Source: Diplocloster agilis
Lineage (GTDB): Bacteria; Bacillota; Clostridia; Lachnospirales; Lachnospiraceae
Assembly: GCF_019042275.1 (NCBI RefSeq)
Contig: NZ_JAHQCW010000056.1
Coordinates: 1 to 32,651, forward strand
DNA length: 32,651 nucleotides
Direction of reading: 5' to 3'
Shown: piece after piece, positions 1 to 6,084 of the stretch
Numbering within the stretch: the stretch's first letter is position 1
Layout of the letters: the number at the start of each line of letters is the position of its first letter
Program-made: the position numbers and the translations under genes
Notes under the pieces: model-generated
Databases searched by the model: none
What the model was told of the DNA's origin: nothing
Seen by the model: the letters and a program-made list of their open reading frames with translations, nothing else

Positions 1-68
1 CATCGGGGATTCGAACCCCGGACAACTTGATTAAAAGTCAAGTGCTCTACCAACTGAGCTAATATCCC
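1..68 (-). tRNA. tRNA-Lys (anticodon UUU), 3' end cut by window edge
   Basis: Read on the minus strand, the acceptor 5' arm is GGGATAT, followed by T8-A9, a GCTC...GAGC D arm, an anticodon stem CTTGA/TCAAG around the loop CTTTTAA (anticodon TTT), and a T arm CGGGG-TTCGAAT-CCCCG. Only three bases of the 3' acceptor strand fall inside the window. The 5' end faces the prophage, so the usual integration point for tyrosine integrases (the tRNA 3' end) lies outside, to the left. The tRNA may therefore be unrelated to the insertion of this prophage. Confidence 0.93.
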
Positions 69-83
69 ACAATGCCCTATATA

Positions 84-104
84 AGCGGATCTTCCGCTAT
101 TTTT
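84..104 (+). terminator. Possible weak rho-independent terminator
   Basis: A 6-bp hairpin AGCGGA-tct-TCCGCT is followed by ATTTTT on the plus strand. The stem is short and no plus-strand gene is seen before it. It may instead be part of the upstream region of the tRNA gene. Confidence 0.3.
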
Positions 105-118
105 AAAGAGTCATTTTT

Positions 119-149
119 GTGGTTTGACGACAGTTTTGACGACAACCAC
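119..149. repeat. Paired TTTGACGACA direct repeats inside an inverted repeat
   Basis: TTTGACGACA occurs at 123-132 and 135-144, exactly 12 bp apart. The pair is framed by GTGGTT (119-124) and AACCAC (144-149). Closely spaced 10-bp direct repeats near a tRNA resemble the arm-type binding sites of tyrosine integrases, so this could be the scar of an attachment region. That is inference; no integrase is in the window. Confidence 0.4.
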
Positions 150-196
150 TTTTGACATTATAATATGGAAGGAACTCCTTGTCAACGATTTTTTAA

Positions 197-301
197 ACGG
201 TTTCGATATTGTATAACGGGCACCGGGAGCCGCGGATCGAGGACGTGGTGCAGCTATGTCAGGTGTATGGGATCGAGTTGGATAAGATTATTGATGATTA
301 A
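197..301 (+). pseudogene. 3' remnant of an Xre/Cro-type regulator gene
   Basis: After an in-frame stop at 194-196, a frame open to the TAA at 299-301 reads about 34 residues. It contains NGHREPRIEDVVQLCQVYGI followed by ELDKIIDD. This matches the second half of a helix-turn-helix_3 domain (usually ...xxENGKREPxxexLxKLaxxfgvsLDeLL). No start codon, ribosome binding site or N-terminal half is present, so this is a decayed fragment. It lies just before the promoter of the next operon. Confidence 0.6.
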
Positions 302-327
302 AAAGTTATAATTATATTAACTTTCTC

Positions 328-356
328 TTGACTTTACGCCTATATAGGCGTATAAT
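328..356 (+). promoter_or_regulatory. Sigma-A promoter with an 18-bp palindromic operator in its spacer
   Basis: TTGACT (328-333) and TATAAT (351-356) are separated by 17 bp. The spacer and the start of the -10 box form a perfect 18-bp palindrome TACGCCTATATAGGCGTA at 335-352. A dimeric protein bound there would block RNA polymerase. The promoter drives the three-gene operon starting at 389, which encodes an Xre protein at 704, so negative autoregulation is likely. Confidence 0.8.
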
Positions 357-388
357 TATATTAAAGATAAAGAAAGGGGAAATAAATC

Positions 389-688
389 ATGATCAACACT
401 CAAGAAGTAATTTCAAAATACGAGGATGAATACAACTATATAGGTATCCGTATACAAGAGCAGGAATTCGAGCTTGGCGAAATGGATCATAAAAGTCTCG
501 TGTGGATCGATGGTGAGGAAACTGCCGAAGAACTCGAAGGTGTTTGTGTGATAGACGCACATAAATATAATGGTCAGAAATATTTCGGCGGTCATGCCGC
601 TGTTGTATGTGGCGACATGGGTAGAATGGGTGTCGATGATGGTGAACTTATCATCGCTGATCCTGTGGTTGTTGAGATTTTATCCTAA
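389..688 (+). CDS. Unknown 99-residue protein, first gene of the operon
   Basis: Acidic soluble protein of 99 residues with no transmembrane segment and no family I can name. It has a glycine-rich middle (GGHAAVVCGDMGRMGVDDGE) and ends in a hydrophobic strand. The ATG follows an AAAGGGG ribosome binding site and lies 32 bp after the -10 box of the palindrome promoter. The downstream Xre gene starts 15 bp after its stop, so the two are co-transcribed. It could be a partner of the downstream regulators, but nothing in the sequence shows a role. Confidence 0.75.
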   Translation: MINTQEVISKYEDEYNYIGIRIQEQEFELGEMDHKSLVWIDGEETAEELEGVCVIDAHKYNGQKYFGGHAAVVCGDMGRMGVDDGELIIADPVVVEILS

Positions 689-703
689 GAAGGAGATGTC
701 AAA

Positions 704-982
704 ATGAGAAGATATGATGATTGCATCCGTACTGATGGGCTTTGTGGAGCCTGTTCCATGTCAAGCCGCGGCCGTGATTGCCGCGGAAACACTATCAATA
801 GCGTGTTGCATCAACGATCATTGGCCGGTATGACACAAAGCGCACTGGCCAAAGCTGCCGGGATCAATATTCGGCAGATCCAGAAATACGAGTCTGGAGA
901 ATATGATACCGGTAATATGACGCTTAAAAATGCTATAGCATTAGCGAAAGCTTTGGGCTGTGAACCAGGAGATCTGCTATGA
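704..982 (+). CDS. Xre-family regulator with an N-terminal Cys cluster
   Basis: 92 residues. Residues 7-26 carry four cysteines (C7, C14, C17, C26), which could bind zinc or sense redox. Residues about 40-92 form a helix-turn-helix_3 domain with MTQSALAKAAGINIRQIQKY as helices 2-3 and ALAKALGCEPGDLL at the end. The GGAG ribosome binding site is well placed. Its stop overlaps the start of the next gene (ATGA), indicating translational coupling. It is the best candidate to bind the palindrome at 335-352 and repress its own operon. The DNA target is inferred. Confidence 0.85.
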   Translation: MRRYDDCIRTDGLCGACSMSSRGRDCRGNTINSVLHQRSLAGMTQSALAKAAGINIRQIQKYESGEYDTGNMTLKNAIALAKALGCEPGDLL

Positions 983-1470
983 AATGTGTTATATGCGGAA
1001 AACCGACCGGCAGGAATAAATATTGCTGCTCCATGCAATGCTATTCTAAATTCAGGCAGCATTATAAAATATGTGTAGTATGTGGGAAGGTCTTTCCTTC
1101 CCCTCCCACTGCGCAAGTCAAAACCTGTGGTAACCCAAACTGCTCTAAGCAATACCGTAGCCAGCTCCACTCATCCGGCACCTACGATGCATCCGTGGGA
1201 CGCTGGCAAACTGGGAAGGACGAGTTTTGGGCAGGGCACACCGGAGAGAAACATGTCAATGCCCGCCACTGGGTCATACAAGATCCGGACGGGAATGAAT
1301 ATGAATTTGATAACCTTGCTTTCTGGGCAAGGGAACACGCCGAACTGCTCCCTGGATCGCCCAGGCAGTTCGCGGACGGAATCCGCGAAATCAAGGGCGG
1401 TTATCTGGGCAAAAGAAAAAGAGCGCCATCGCAATACAAGGGGTGGCGCCTGATAGATTGGAAAGATTAA
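979..1470 (+). CDS. Zn-ribbon protein with a homing-endonuclease-like DNA-binding tail
   Basis: 163 residues. The first ~60 hold four cysteine pairs (CVIC, CCSMQC, CVVC, CGNPNC) arranged like two zinc ribbons. The C-terminal ~70 residues (WVIQDPDGNEYEFDNLAFWA ... GWRLIDWKD) resemble the modular DNA-recognition repeats at the ends of phage HNH or GIY-YIG homing endonucleases. No HNH, GIY-YIG or LAGLIDADG catalytic motif is visible. It may be a sequence-specific DNA-binding protein or a homing enzyme that lost its nuclease. Its start overlaps the Xre stop by 4 bp, so it is the third gene of the operon. Confidence 0.7.
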   Translation: MKCVICGKPTGRNKYCCSMQCYSKFRQHYKICVVCGKVFPSPPTAQVKTCGNPNCSKQYRSQLHSSGTYDASVGRWQTGKDEFWAGHTGEKHVNARHWVIQDPDGNEYEFDNLAFWAREHAELLPGSPRQFADGIREIKGGYLGKRKRAPSQYKGWRLIDWKD

Positions 1471-1609
1471 TCCGGGATATGGATTGTGACTGAGAATGTT
1501 TAGTAGTAACGAGAGAGGACGAATAAAAGAGTCATATAATGCTGTTTTAATCTTTAGCAACAATAAATCATAAAAATATGTACTTTTTTTGAATTTTTAT
1601 GTGTATGGA

Positions 1610-1638
1610 TTGACTTTTAGTAACATTTAGAATATTAT
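1610..1638 (+). promoter_or_regulatory. Promoter of the small ORF / GNAT pair
   Basis: TTGACT (1610-1615) and TATTAT (1633-1638) are 17 bp apart in an AT-rich gap (1471-1743) with no other gene. A second TTGACT at 1671-1676 lacks a well-spaced -10 box. Confidence 0.6.
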
Positions 1639-1743
1639 AAGAGTGTAAATAAATCTATGGAATAATTATGTTGACTCTGGTTATATTAAATATAAGCGGA
1701 GTTAATATATCTTTGCTATTTTTAGCGAAAAAGGGGGTTCAAT

Positions 1744-1911
1744 ATGGCAACATCAACATTTAGAAAACAGTTTGCAGTTCGACCTGATAGAGCAAATGAA
1801 TTTGTCGCAGAAATGACCAAAACAGTGACTCCCACACTGAAAAGTGGTTTTCGTTCTAACTTGAAACACGAAAAGGACTTAAGAGAAAGTCTTTTAAAGG
1901 CGCTTAGATAG
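1744..1911 (+). CDS. Small 55-residue protein upstream of GNAT, candidate antitoxin
   Basis: The frame starts MATSTFRKQFAVRPDRANEF and ends in ESLLKALR, 55 residues, behind a strong AAAGGGGG ribosome binding site. It is basic with amphipathic helices and has no recognised domain; it is not an obvious ribbon-helix-helix protein. The next gene begins 5 bp after its stop without a good ribosome binding site of its own, so translation is probably coupled. A small upstream gene tightly joined to a GNAT gene is the layout of TacT/AtaT-type toxin-antitoxin pairs, hence the candidate role. Confidence 0.7.
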   Translation: MATSTFRKQFAVRPDRANEFVAEMTKTVTPTLKSGFRSNLKHEKDLRESLLKALR

Positions 1912-1916
1912 TACAA

Positions 1917-2513
1917 ATGATAGAATACGAAATAATACCATTGGGAGAAATACTCAAGAAAGAGTATGAGCAACAAAAAATTGAAGATGCATTCAAAAAG
2001 TTCTCTTGCTGTCGTGAAACTGACCTGGAGGACTTTTTGACGCATAGAGCCATACCATATGAAAAAACCAACTATGGTAAAACACACTTGTTTATTGATA
2101 GTCGTGCCTTAAGTGATGGTCAATTTAATATTCTTGCTTACTTTACAATTGCGCAAAATTCTTTGGACATATCTTGTCTGTCTCCAAAGAGAAAAAGGAA
2201 AGTTTTAGGTGAATATCCCGGAAGAGATCGCCTAAATTCTGTGCCAACTTATTTAATAGGTCAATTAGGAAGATGCGACCAATGTCCAAAAGAAGATTTA
2301 AATGGACTACAAATACTAAACGAATGCTATCATGCAATAAGTTTAGCAGCAAGAGTTGTAGGTGGCAATTTAATAGTATTGGAATGTAGAGAGCACATGT
2401 TTGACAAATTTTATAATAATCAAGGTTTTAAGAAACTATATGATGAGTTAAATGATGAAGGGTTGTTTACACTATATAAGAAAATAAACTTTAATGAATA
2501 TTGGAATAATTAA
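1917..2513 (+). CDS. GNAT-fold protein, candidate acetyltransferase toxin
   Basis: 198 residues. The C-terminal half has GNAT order: strand and bulge VPTYLIGQLGRCDQ (about 109-122), helix GLQILNECYHAISLAARVVG, strand NLIVLECREHMFDKFY, then NNQGF, where the Tyr of KFY matches the usual catalytic tyrosine region. The acetyl-CoA loop is divergent: NGLQ replaces the common Q/RxxGxG/A. Preceded at 5 bp by a small ORF and followed by a bidirectional terminator, it forms a self-contained unit more AT-rich than the phage late genes. Substrate unknown; GNAT toxins acetylate charged tRNAs. It could also be a plain acetyltransferase. Confidence 0.72.
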   Translation: MIEYEIIPLGEILKKEYEQQKIEDAFKKFSCCRETDLEDFLTHRAIPYEKTNYGKTHLFIDSRALSDGQFNILAYFTIAQNSLDISCLSPKRKRKVLGEYPGRDRLNSVPTYLIGQLGRCDQCPKEDLNGLQILNECYHAISLAARVVGGNLIVLECREHMFDKFYNNQGFKKLYDELNDEGLFTLYKKINFNEYWNN

Positions 2514-2520
2514 TATCTAA

Positions 2521-2557
2521 AAAAATTCCCCGGCCAGTGATGACCGGGGAGTTTTGT
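2521..2557. terminator. Bidirectional terminator between GNAT and rha genes
   Basis: CCCCGG (2528-2533) pairs with CCGGGG (2544-2549). The hairpin is followed by GTTTTG on the plus strand and by AATTTTTTT on the minus strand. It separates the convergent GNAT and rha genes. Confidence 0.85.
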
Positions 2558-2558
2558 A

Positions 2559-3212
2559 TTATGCTGCCAGCCTCATTAAATCCTGATGCAGTATAAAATC
2601 TTTGATCTGGTCATAGCTCCACCCAAAATCGATCAGGCCACTGACCACCATTTCCACGGACTGCACCGCTTTCAGCTCTTCCTCGCTGAAGCAGTCCCTG
2701 AGATTATCTTTTTTCGTGATCCCGTACTCTTCACGGAGATGTTTCGCGTCTTTGCCAAACACCGCCTTATAGACTACATTGGTGTATGTGGAGTAGGCGT
2801 GGCCGTGCATCCGCTCGTTTTCCTGGGACAGTTGCAGGGCGTTGGTCAGAGCCTGGCGGACGGCTATTCCTTTTTCCCGCTCTTTCATCTTACCGATCAG
2901 GGCCTTTTCCATGGCATTAAACTGTTTGATGTAGGCCAGTTTAAATCTCATTGCTTTTTCGCCCGTATATCCCATAACCAGCAGTGTAAAACCATCTCTT
3001 GTCATATAGTACAACGGATTATTTTTTCCATTTGAAGCTTTATAAACCGACTCGAAGAATAGGGCTGAAAATTCAGCGGTACTTATATCATTTTGAATAT
3101 TTCTGATATCTGCCAAAACATTCTTATGTTCTTTTTCAAAAGTCTCAGCCACATCAAGACTCGTTACAACTGTTACTTCTTCTTTATTAATTTTTTTGAT
3201 CTCTACTAACAT
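2559..3212 (-). CDS. rha: Rha family phage regulatory protein
   Basis: 217 residues from the ATG that follows GGAGGAAG; an upstream in-frame start at 3275 lacks a comparable site. Residues about 14-100 are the Rha (pRha) domain: VTSLDVAETFEKEHKNVLAD, then FFESVYKASNGKNNPLYYMT and RDGFTLLVMGYTGEKAMRFK. A second C-terminal segment ends in GLIDFGWSYDQIKDFILHQD. Rha proteins act in phage regulation and resemble antirepressors; in P22-like phages Rha expression blocks growth in some hosts. It lies after the lysis genes, behind their terminator, a common place for genes expressed apart from the late operon. Confidence 0.88.
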   Translation of the reverse strand: MLVEIKKINKEEVTVVTSLDVAETFEKEHKNVLADIRNIQNDISTAEFSALFFESVYKASNGKNNPLYYMTRDGFTLLVMGYTGEKAMRFKLAYIKQFNAMEKALIGKMKEREKGIAVRQALTNALQLSQENERMHGHAYSTYTNVVYKAVFGKDAKHLREEYGITKKDNLRDCFSEEELKAVQSVEMVVSGLIDFGWSYDQIKDFILHQDLMRLAA

Positions 3213-3245
3213 AAAATCTTCCTCCATTTGTTTTATTTTGCAGTA

Positions 3246-3273
3246 CAAAAAGAGCACCCTTCTGGATGCTCTC
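3246..3273 (-). terminator. Terminator after the lysis genes
   Basis: On the minus strand AGAGCATCC-agaa-GGGTGCTCT is followed by TTTTTG. It lies between the endolysin stop and the rha gene and would end the late transcript. Confidence 0.85.
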
Positions 3274-3284
3274 AAATTTTGATA

Positions 3285-4280
3285 TTATAACAGACTCGTG
3301 ATCGTTGCGGGACCGCAGATGTAATCCATCTTGAGGCCGCGAAGCTCCTGCCACAATCCTACGATCAGCCTGGTGTCATTGCCATACCGGCCGTCCTCTG
3401 TCAGCAGATGTCCGATCAGGGCAATGATCCGATCGCCGATCAGCTCATTAAGTCTGATCTGCACCCAGTTGACCATCACACCCTCGGATCCAACGCGGTA
3501 CCAGCCGCCGGAGTATGGGCCTGACTTAAGTACAACCTTTGCGATCGCCGCCCTGGTCTTAGGGCCTACCTTCCCGTCCTCTTCCAGCGGTTTCCCGTTA
3601 TTATCCCGGTATCCGTCCAGGTTCAGCGCGTTTTGTAGGGCTTTCACTTCCGGTTTTCCGGATGAGGGCATGGGGGACGGATCGGAACCGGCGCCGAACA
3701 ACTCTGGCTTATAGCAGATATTCATGTCCACTCTGCCCGCGATCCCATCGACAAGGCCGTTGCTGGTATGCTGCCAGATCGCGGCTGCCGCCGGGCGAAG
3801 GCTGGGAACTGCGGTCCCGTCATTCTTTCCGTACCGTGCAATCCAAAACAGGTATGGCAGGTTGGGTACATCCAGGACATTGTCATACCAATCCTGATTA
3901 CAGTAGATTCCGACCTCATACCCGGCGTCCTGAATCACCTCGGCCGCAGCCTTGATGATCTCGGTCAGGCGGGATTTAGACAGATTACGCTGGGCAGCAT
4001 ATTCCAGGTCCAACCAAACGCGCTTTACCTTCCGACCTCGGATCAGATCCACCACCTTGCCGGCGCGGATCCTGGAATACTCCGGCGTCAGATCGTACAT
4101 GTACACATACACGTCCGGTCGGAATCCGGCAGCCACGGAACCAGCGTAATACTCTTCGAATCGTGCATCCGGTTTTCCACTTTGCAGGATACTACGCAGG
4201 ATCACAAAATCGATATTGTCTTTTTTAACCATGTTCCAATCAATTTTTCCCTGGTAGGAGCTTACATCTATTCCTCTCAT
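3285..4280 (-). CDS. Endolysin: GH25 muramidase with peptidoglycan-binding tail
   Basis: 331 residues. Residues 1-~200 are a glycoside hydrolase family 25 lysozyme: MRGIDVSSYQGKIDW at the N-terminus (D5) and VWLDLEYA at 88-95, with D91 and E93 as the acidic catalytic pair. It cleaves the MurNAc-GlcNAc bond of peptidoglycan. Residues about 220-331 resemble peptidoglycan-binding repeats (VKALQNALNLDGY, DGKVGPKTRAAI, then a second divergent unit WVQIRLNELI ... YGNDTRLIVGLWQELRG). There is no signal peptide, as expected for an enzyme released by a holin. Its start overlaps the holin stop by 4 bp. Confidence 0.95.
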   Translation of the reverse strand: MRGIDVSSYQGKIDWNMVKKDNIDFVILRSILQSGKPDARFEEYYAGSVAAGFRPDVYVYMYDLTPEYSRIRAGKVVDLIRGRKVKRVWLDLEYAAQRNLSKSRLTEIIKAAAEVIQDAGYEVGIYCNQDWYDNVLDVPNLPYLFWIARYGKNDGTAVPSLRPAAAAIWQHTSNGLVDGIAGRVDMNICYKPELFGAGSDPSPMPSSGKPEVKALQNALNLDGYRDNNGKPLEEDGKVGPKTRAAIAKVVLKSGPYSGGWYRVGSEGVMVNWVQIRLNELIGDRIIALIGHLLTEDGRYGNDTRLIVGLWQELRGLKMDYICGPATITSLL

Positions 4281-4687
4281 TCTTTTCCCTCCGTATCATT
4301 TTTATCTCGAAGCTGCAGCAACGTGTTTTTCAGTTTATCCGGAATTGGAACAAACTCCGCTGCATTTTCCAGCAAACTTAGCGCCTCATTGCACACATAA
4401 AACATGATTACAACCTCACGCAGAGGGATTACATCACTTATAAGCTGCTGTATAATAAAAGCCACCGCAATCACAATGAACATGACGATCTTTTTAAGCA
4501 GACCCTTGTATCCGATCTCCGAGGATAGCTGCTTTTGGTAAATGCCCTTGATTACCCCGGTAACGTAATCAAGGACTGCCAACGCTACAATCGTGATTAA
4601 CAATGCATCCCATCCCCCTAGCCATTTAGCGATAAATCCTCCGATAACCCCAAAAACAAAACTGATTGTATTAAATATTTTCTCCAT
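4277..4687 (-). CDS. Holin, phage holin family 4 (Cph1/TcdE-like)
   Basis: 136 residues with three or more hydrophobic segments: about 5-24, 27-46 (WDALLITIVALAVLDYVTGV) and 66-86 (MFIVIAVAFIIQQL), and a charged C-terminus. The LDYVTGVIKG motif is typical of this holin family. It opens the membrane so the GH25 endolysin can reach the wall. The start follows a GAGAGG site. It lies downstream of a terminator that separates it from the tail fibre gene, so lysis genes may depend on read-through or antitermination. Confidence 0.93.
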   Translation of the reverse strand: MEKIFNTISFVFGVIGGFIAKWLGGWDALLITIVALAVLDYVTGVIKGIYQKQLSSEIGYKGLLKKIVMFIVIAVAFIIQQLISDVIPLREVVIMFYVCNEALSLLENAAEFVPIPDKLKNTLLQLRDKNDTEGKE

Positions 4688-4710
4688 CTTTTTTCCTCTC
4701 TTTCTTAAAT

Positions 4711-4737
4711 TAAAACCGGCCCCCGCGGGGACCGGCT
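4711..4737 (-). terminator. Terminator between tail fibre and lysis genes
   Basis: On the minus strand GCCGGTCCCC-GC-GGGGGCCGG is followed by TTTTAATTT. It lies just outside the proposed invertible segment (4798-5501), so it would end fibre transcripts in either orientation. Confidence 0.82.
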
Positions 4738-4797
4738 GAAACAGTATCTCAATTTTTGTCTATCACCCTCTTTACGCATTTCCAAACGTTTGTTCGT

Positions 4798-4811
4798 TAA
4801 ATAATAATTTA
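4798..4811 (+). repeat. Left inverted repeat of the proposed invertible fibre segment
   Basis: TAAATAATAATTTA reads on the plus strand here and again, identical, on the minus strand at 5501-5488. In both copies it begins at the second base of a codon and encodes (L or I)-N-N-N-L in the fibre reading frame. Confidence 0.75.
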
Positions 4812-5222
4812 TCTGGTAAAGCACCATCTAATCATACCCATGCATGGTCAGCTATAACTGGAAAGCCGTCTACTTATGCTCCATCGTCACACAACCATGA
4901 TACATTATATAAAGCAGTGAGTAACGGTAGTGCAAGAGCACTGGGAATGACAGGGGCAACTATCTCCTTCAAGATCAACAATAAGATAGGTACACTTACT
5001 ATAGTCGGCAAGGCTAGCGCCGCGATAGGTAATGCAGAGGTGGATCTTGCATCTGAATTATCTCCGGCACCAGCTGCATTGAGTTACGGTCAGGCATATT
5101 TTGATGGTGTTGGTAAAGCAACATATGCTTATGCAAGCACAAACGGAAAGGTAACTGTATTATGCCCGGGTATTGCGGCCGGGAGCACTATAAGATTTAG
5201 TGTAACTTTTCCGATTGTTTAA
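4812..5222 (+). pseudogene. Silent alternative tail fibre C-terminus (inverted cassette)
   Basis: A frame open from 4740 to the TAA at 5220-5222 encodes, from the inverted repeat onward, 136 residues. It begins SGKAPSNHTHAWSAITGKPS, then TYAPSSHNHDTLY, and ends TIRFSVTFPIV. The HxH...W..I.GKP...PSSHxHD pattern is typical of phage tail fibre and receptor-binding tips. There is no ribosome binding site or ATG; the first usable start (GTG 4917) would discard the fibre motif. It is not eroded by stops or frameshifts. It ends 4 bp from the stop of the expressed fibre gene on the other strand, like the silent tips of Mu and P1. Confidence 0.8.
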
Positions 5223-5226
5223 ATGA

Positions 5227-6066
5227 TCATTTGTACAAGTACCCAACCATTGCGTAGCACCACTGGTTCACGCCTCCAGACGATGAATTGGAAAGGCTTA
5301 AGCTGGTCGGTTTTGCCGATGTACCGCCCATAAGATGGCCCGAAACTGCCGCAGCATTGGAGGCCCCGTGCACGCTGATCAGGAATGCACATACGTCGCC
5401 GGTATTGTAATCCACCGTGATTGTTGTCTGGCTCCCGGTGTTAATATTGGCCTGGTATAGTTTCGAGCGAAACTTTATAACAGACGTTAAATTATTATTT
5501 ATCTCATTAATCGCGGAGACGGCGCTGTCTTGTGTGGCAGTCGTTAAACTGGAAAGATTGCCGATTTTGCCCGAAAGCATCCTTCCTTGCCGGGCATCCA
5601 GGACATAACCCTCTTCGGTCTGTGTGAGTGTATTCGAAACCCCAAGAAATGCAGCTGCACCTAAATCTGCAAACCACTTCGAAATTTTCCCAAGCGTAAT
5701 TTTCAGCTTTTCTCCGGTCGATATATTTGCGCGGGTGAGCGCCTCCGTAAAGCTGACCGTATTTTCCGCTATGTCTCCGCCGGCCACCGCGAGCGCCGCT
5801 TCCGTGGCATCCTCGCAAGCCGCCGTGGCTGCACTGGACGCCTGAGCCGCTGTGTTGGCGTCCGTTATTGCGGTATCACAACGCTGGATAGCAGCCGTGG
5901 TATCAGCCTGGCGCTTCTGCTCTGCTGCTTCCCGGCTAGCTTCCGCTGCAGCATAGCCTTCTATTTCATCATTCCCTGCCTTGATCGCATCATGGATGGA
6001 GCCACGCACTTCCCGTCCATAAACTGCAGACAATATTTTTTCAAGATATACCGATATATTTGCCAT
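5227..6066 (-). CDS. Tail fibre protein with a switchable C-terminus
   Basis: 279 residues. N-terminus MANISVYLEKILSAVYGREV GSIHDAIKAG-like sequence typical of baseplate-attached fibres; residues 35-100 are an Ala/Glu-rich coiled coil; residues about 120-192 contain LTQTEEGYVLDARQGRMLSG and AINEINNNL. The inverted repeat falls at residues 189-193, so residues 1-193 are the constant part and 194-279 the tip now expressed (TSVIKFRSKLYQANINTGSQ ... CYAMVGYLYK). Inversion would give a 329-residue protein with the HTHAW tip. It lies directly after the tail endopeptidase-like gene, as expected for the host-recognition protein. Confidence 0.85.
   Translation of the reverse strand: MANISVYLEKILSAVYGREVRGSIHDAIKAGNDEIEGYAAAEASREAAEQKRQADTTAAIQRCDTAITDANTAAQASSAATAACEDATEAALAVAGGDIAENTVSFTEALTRANISTGEKLKITLGKISKWFADLGAAAFLGVSNTLTQTEEGYVLDARQGRMLSGKIGNLSSLTTATQDSAVSAINEINNNLTSVIKFRSKLYQANINTGSQTTITVDYNTGDVCAFLISVHGASNAAAVSGHLMGGTSAKPTSLSLSNSSSGGVNQWCYAMVGYLYK
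5488..5501 (-). repeat. Right inverted repeat of the proposed invertible fibre segment
   Basis: The minus-strand copy of TAAATAATAATTTA, inside the fibre gene at codons 189-193. Beyond the core only the bases at -2 and +2 (G and C) also match the left copy. The core is itself nearly palindromic (12 of 14 positions), as are serine-invertase sites. Confidence 0.75.
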
Positions 6067-6084
6067 TCGGTGTTTGCCTCCCTT

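Noticed and set aside
1-68. tRNA-Lys as the attachment site of this prophage
   Set aside because: Its 5' end faces the phage, whereas integration normally uses the 3' end; no duplicate of its end is visible at the other side, which lies outside the window.
2559-3275. Longer Rha protein starting at 3275
   Set aside because: The extra residues would start inside the upstream terminator region, and the ATG at 3212 has a far better ribosome binding site.
4917-5222. Independent 101-residue plus-strand gene starting at GTG 4917
   Set aside because: There is no ribosome binding site, and the coding pattern clearly continues upstream through the fibre motif to the inverted repeat, so it is part of a silent cassette.
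5227-5487. Diversity-generating retroelement acting on the fibre tip
   Set aside because: No reverse transcriptase, no template repeat and no adenine-biased variation can be seen. The opposite-strand tip with in-phase inverted repeats points to inversion.
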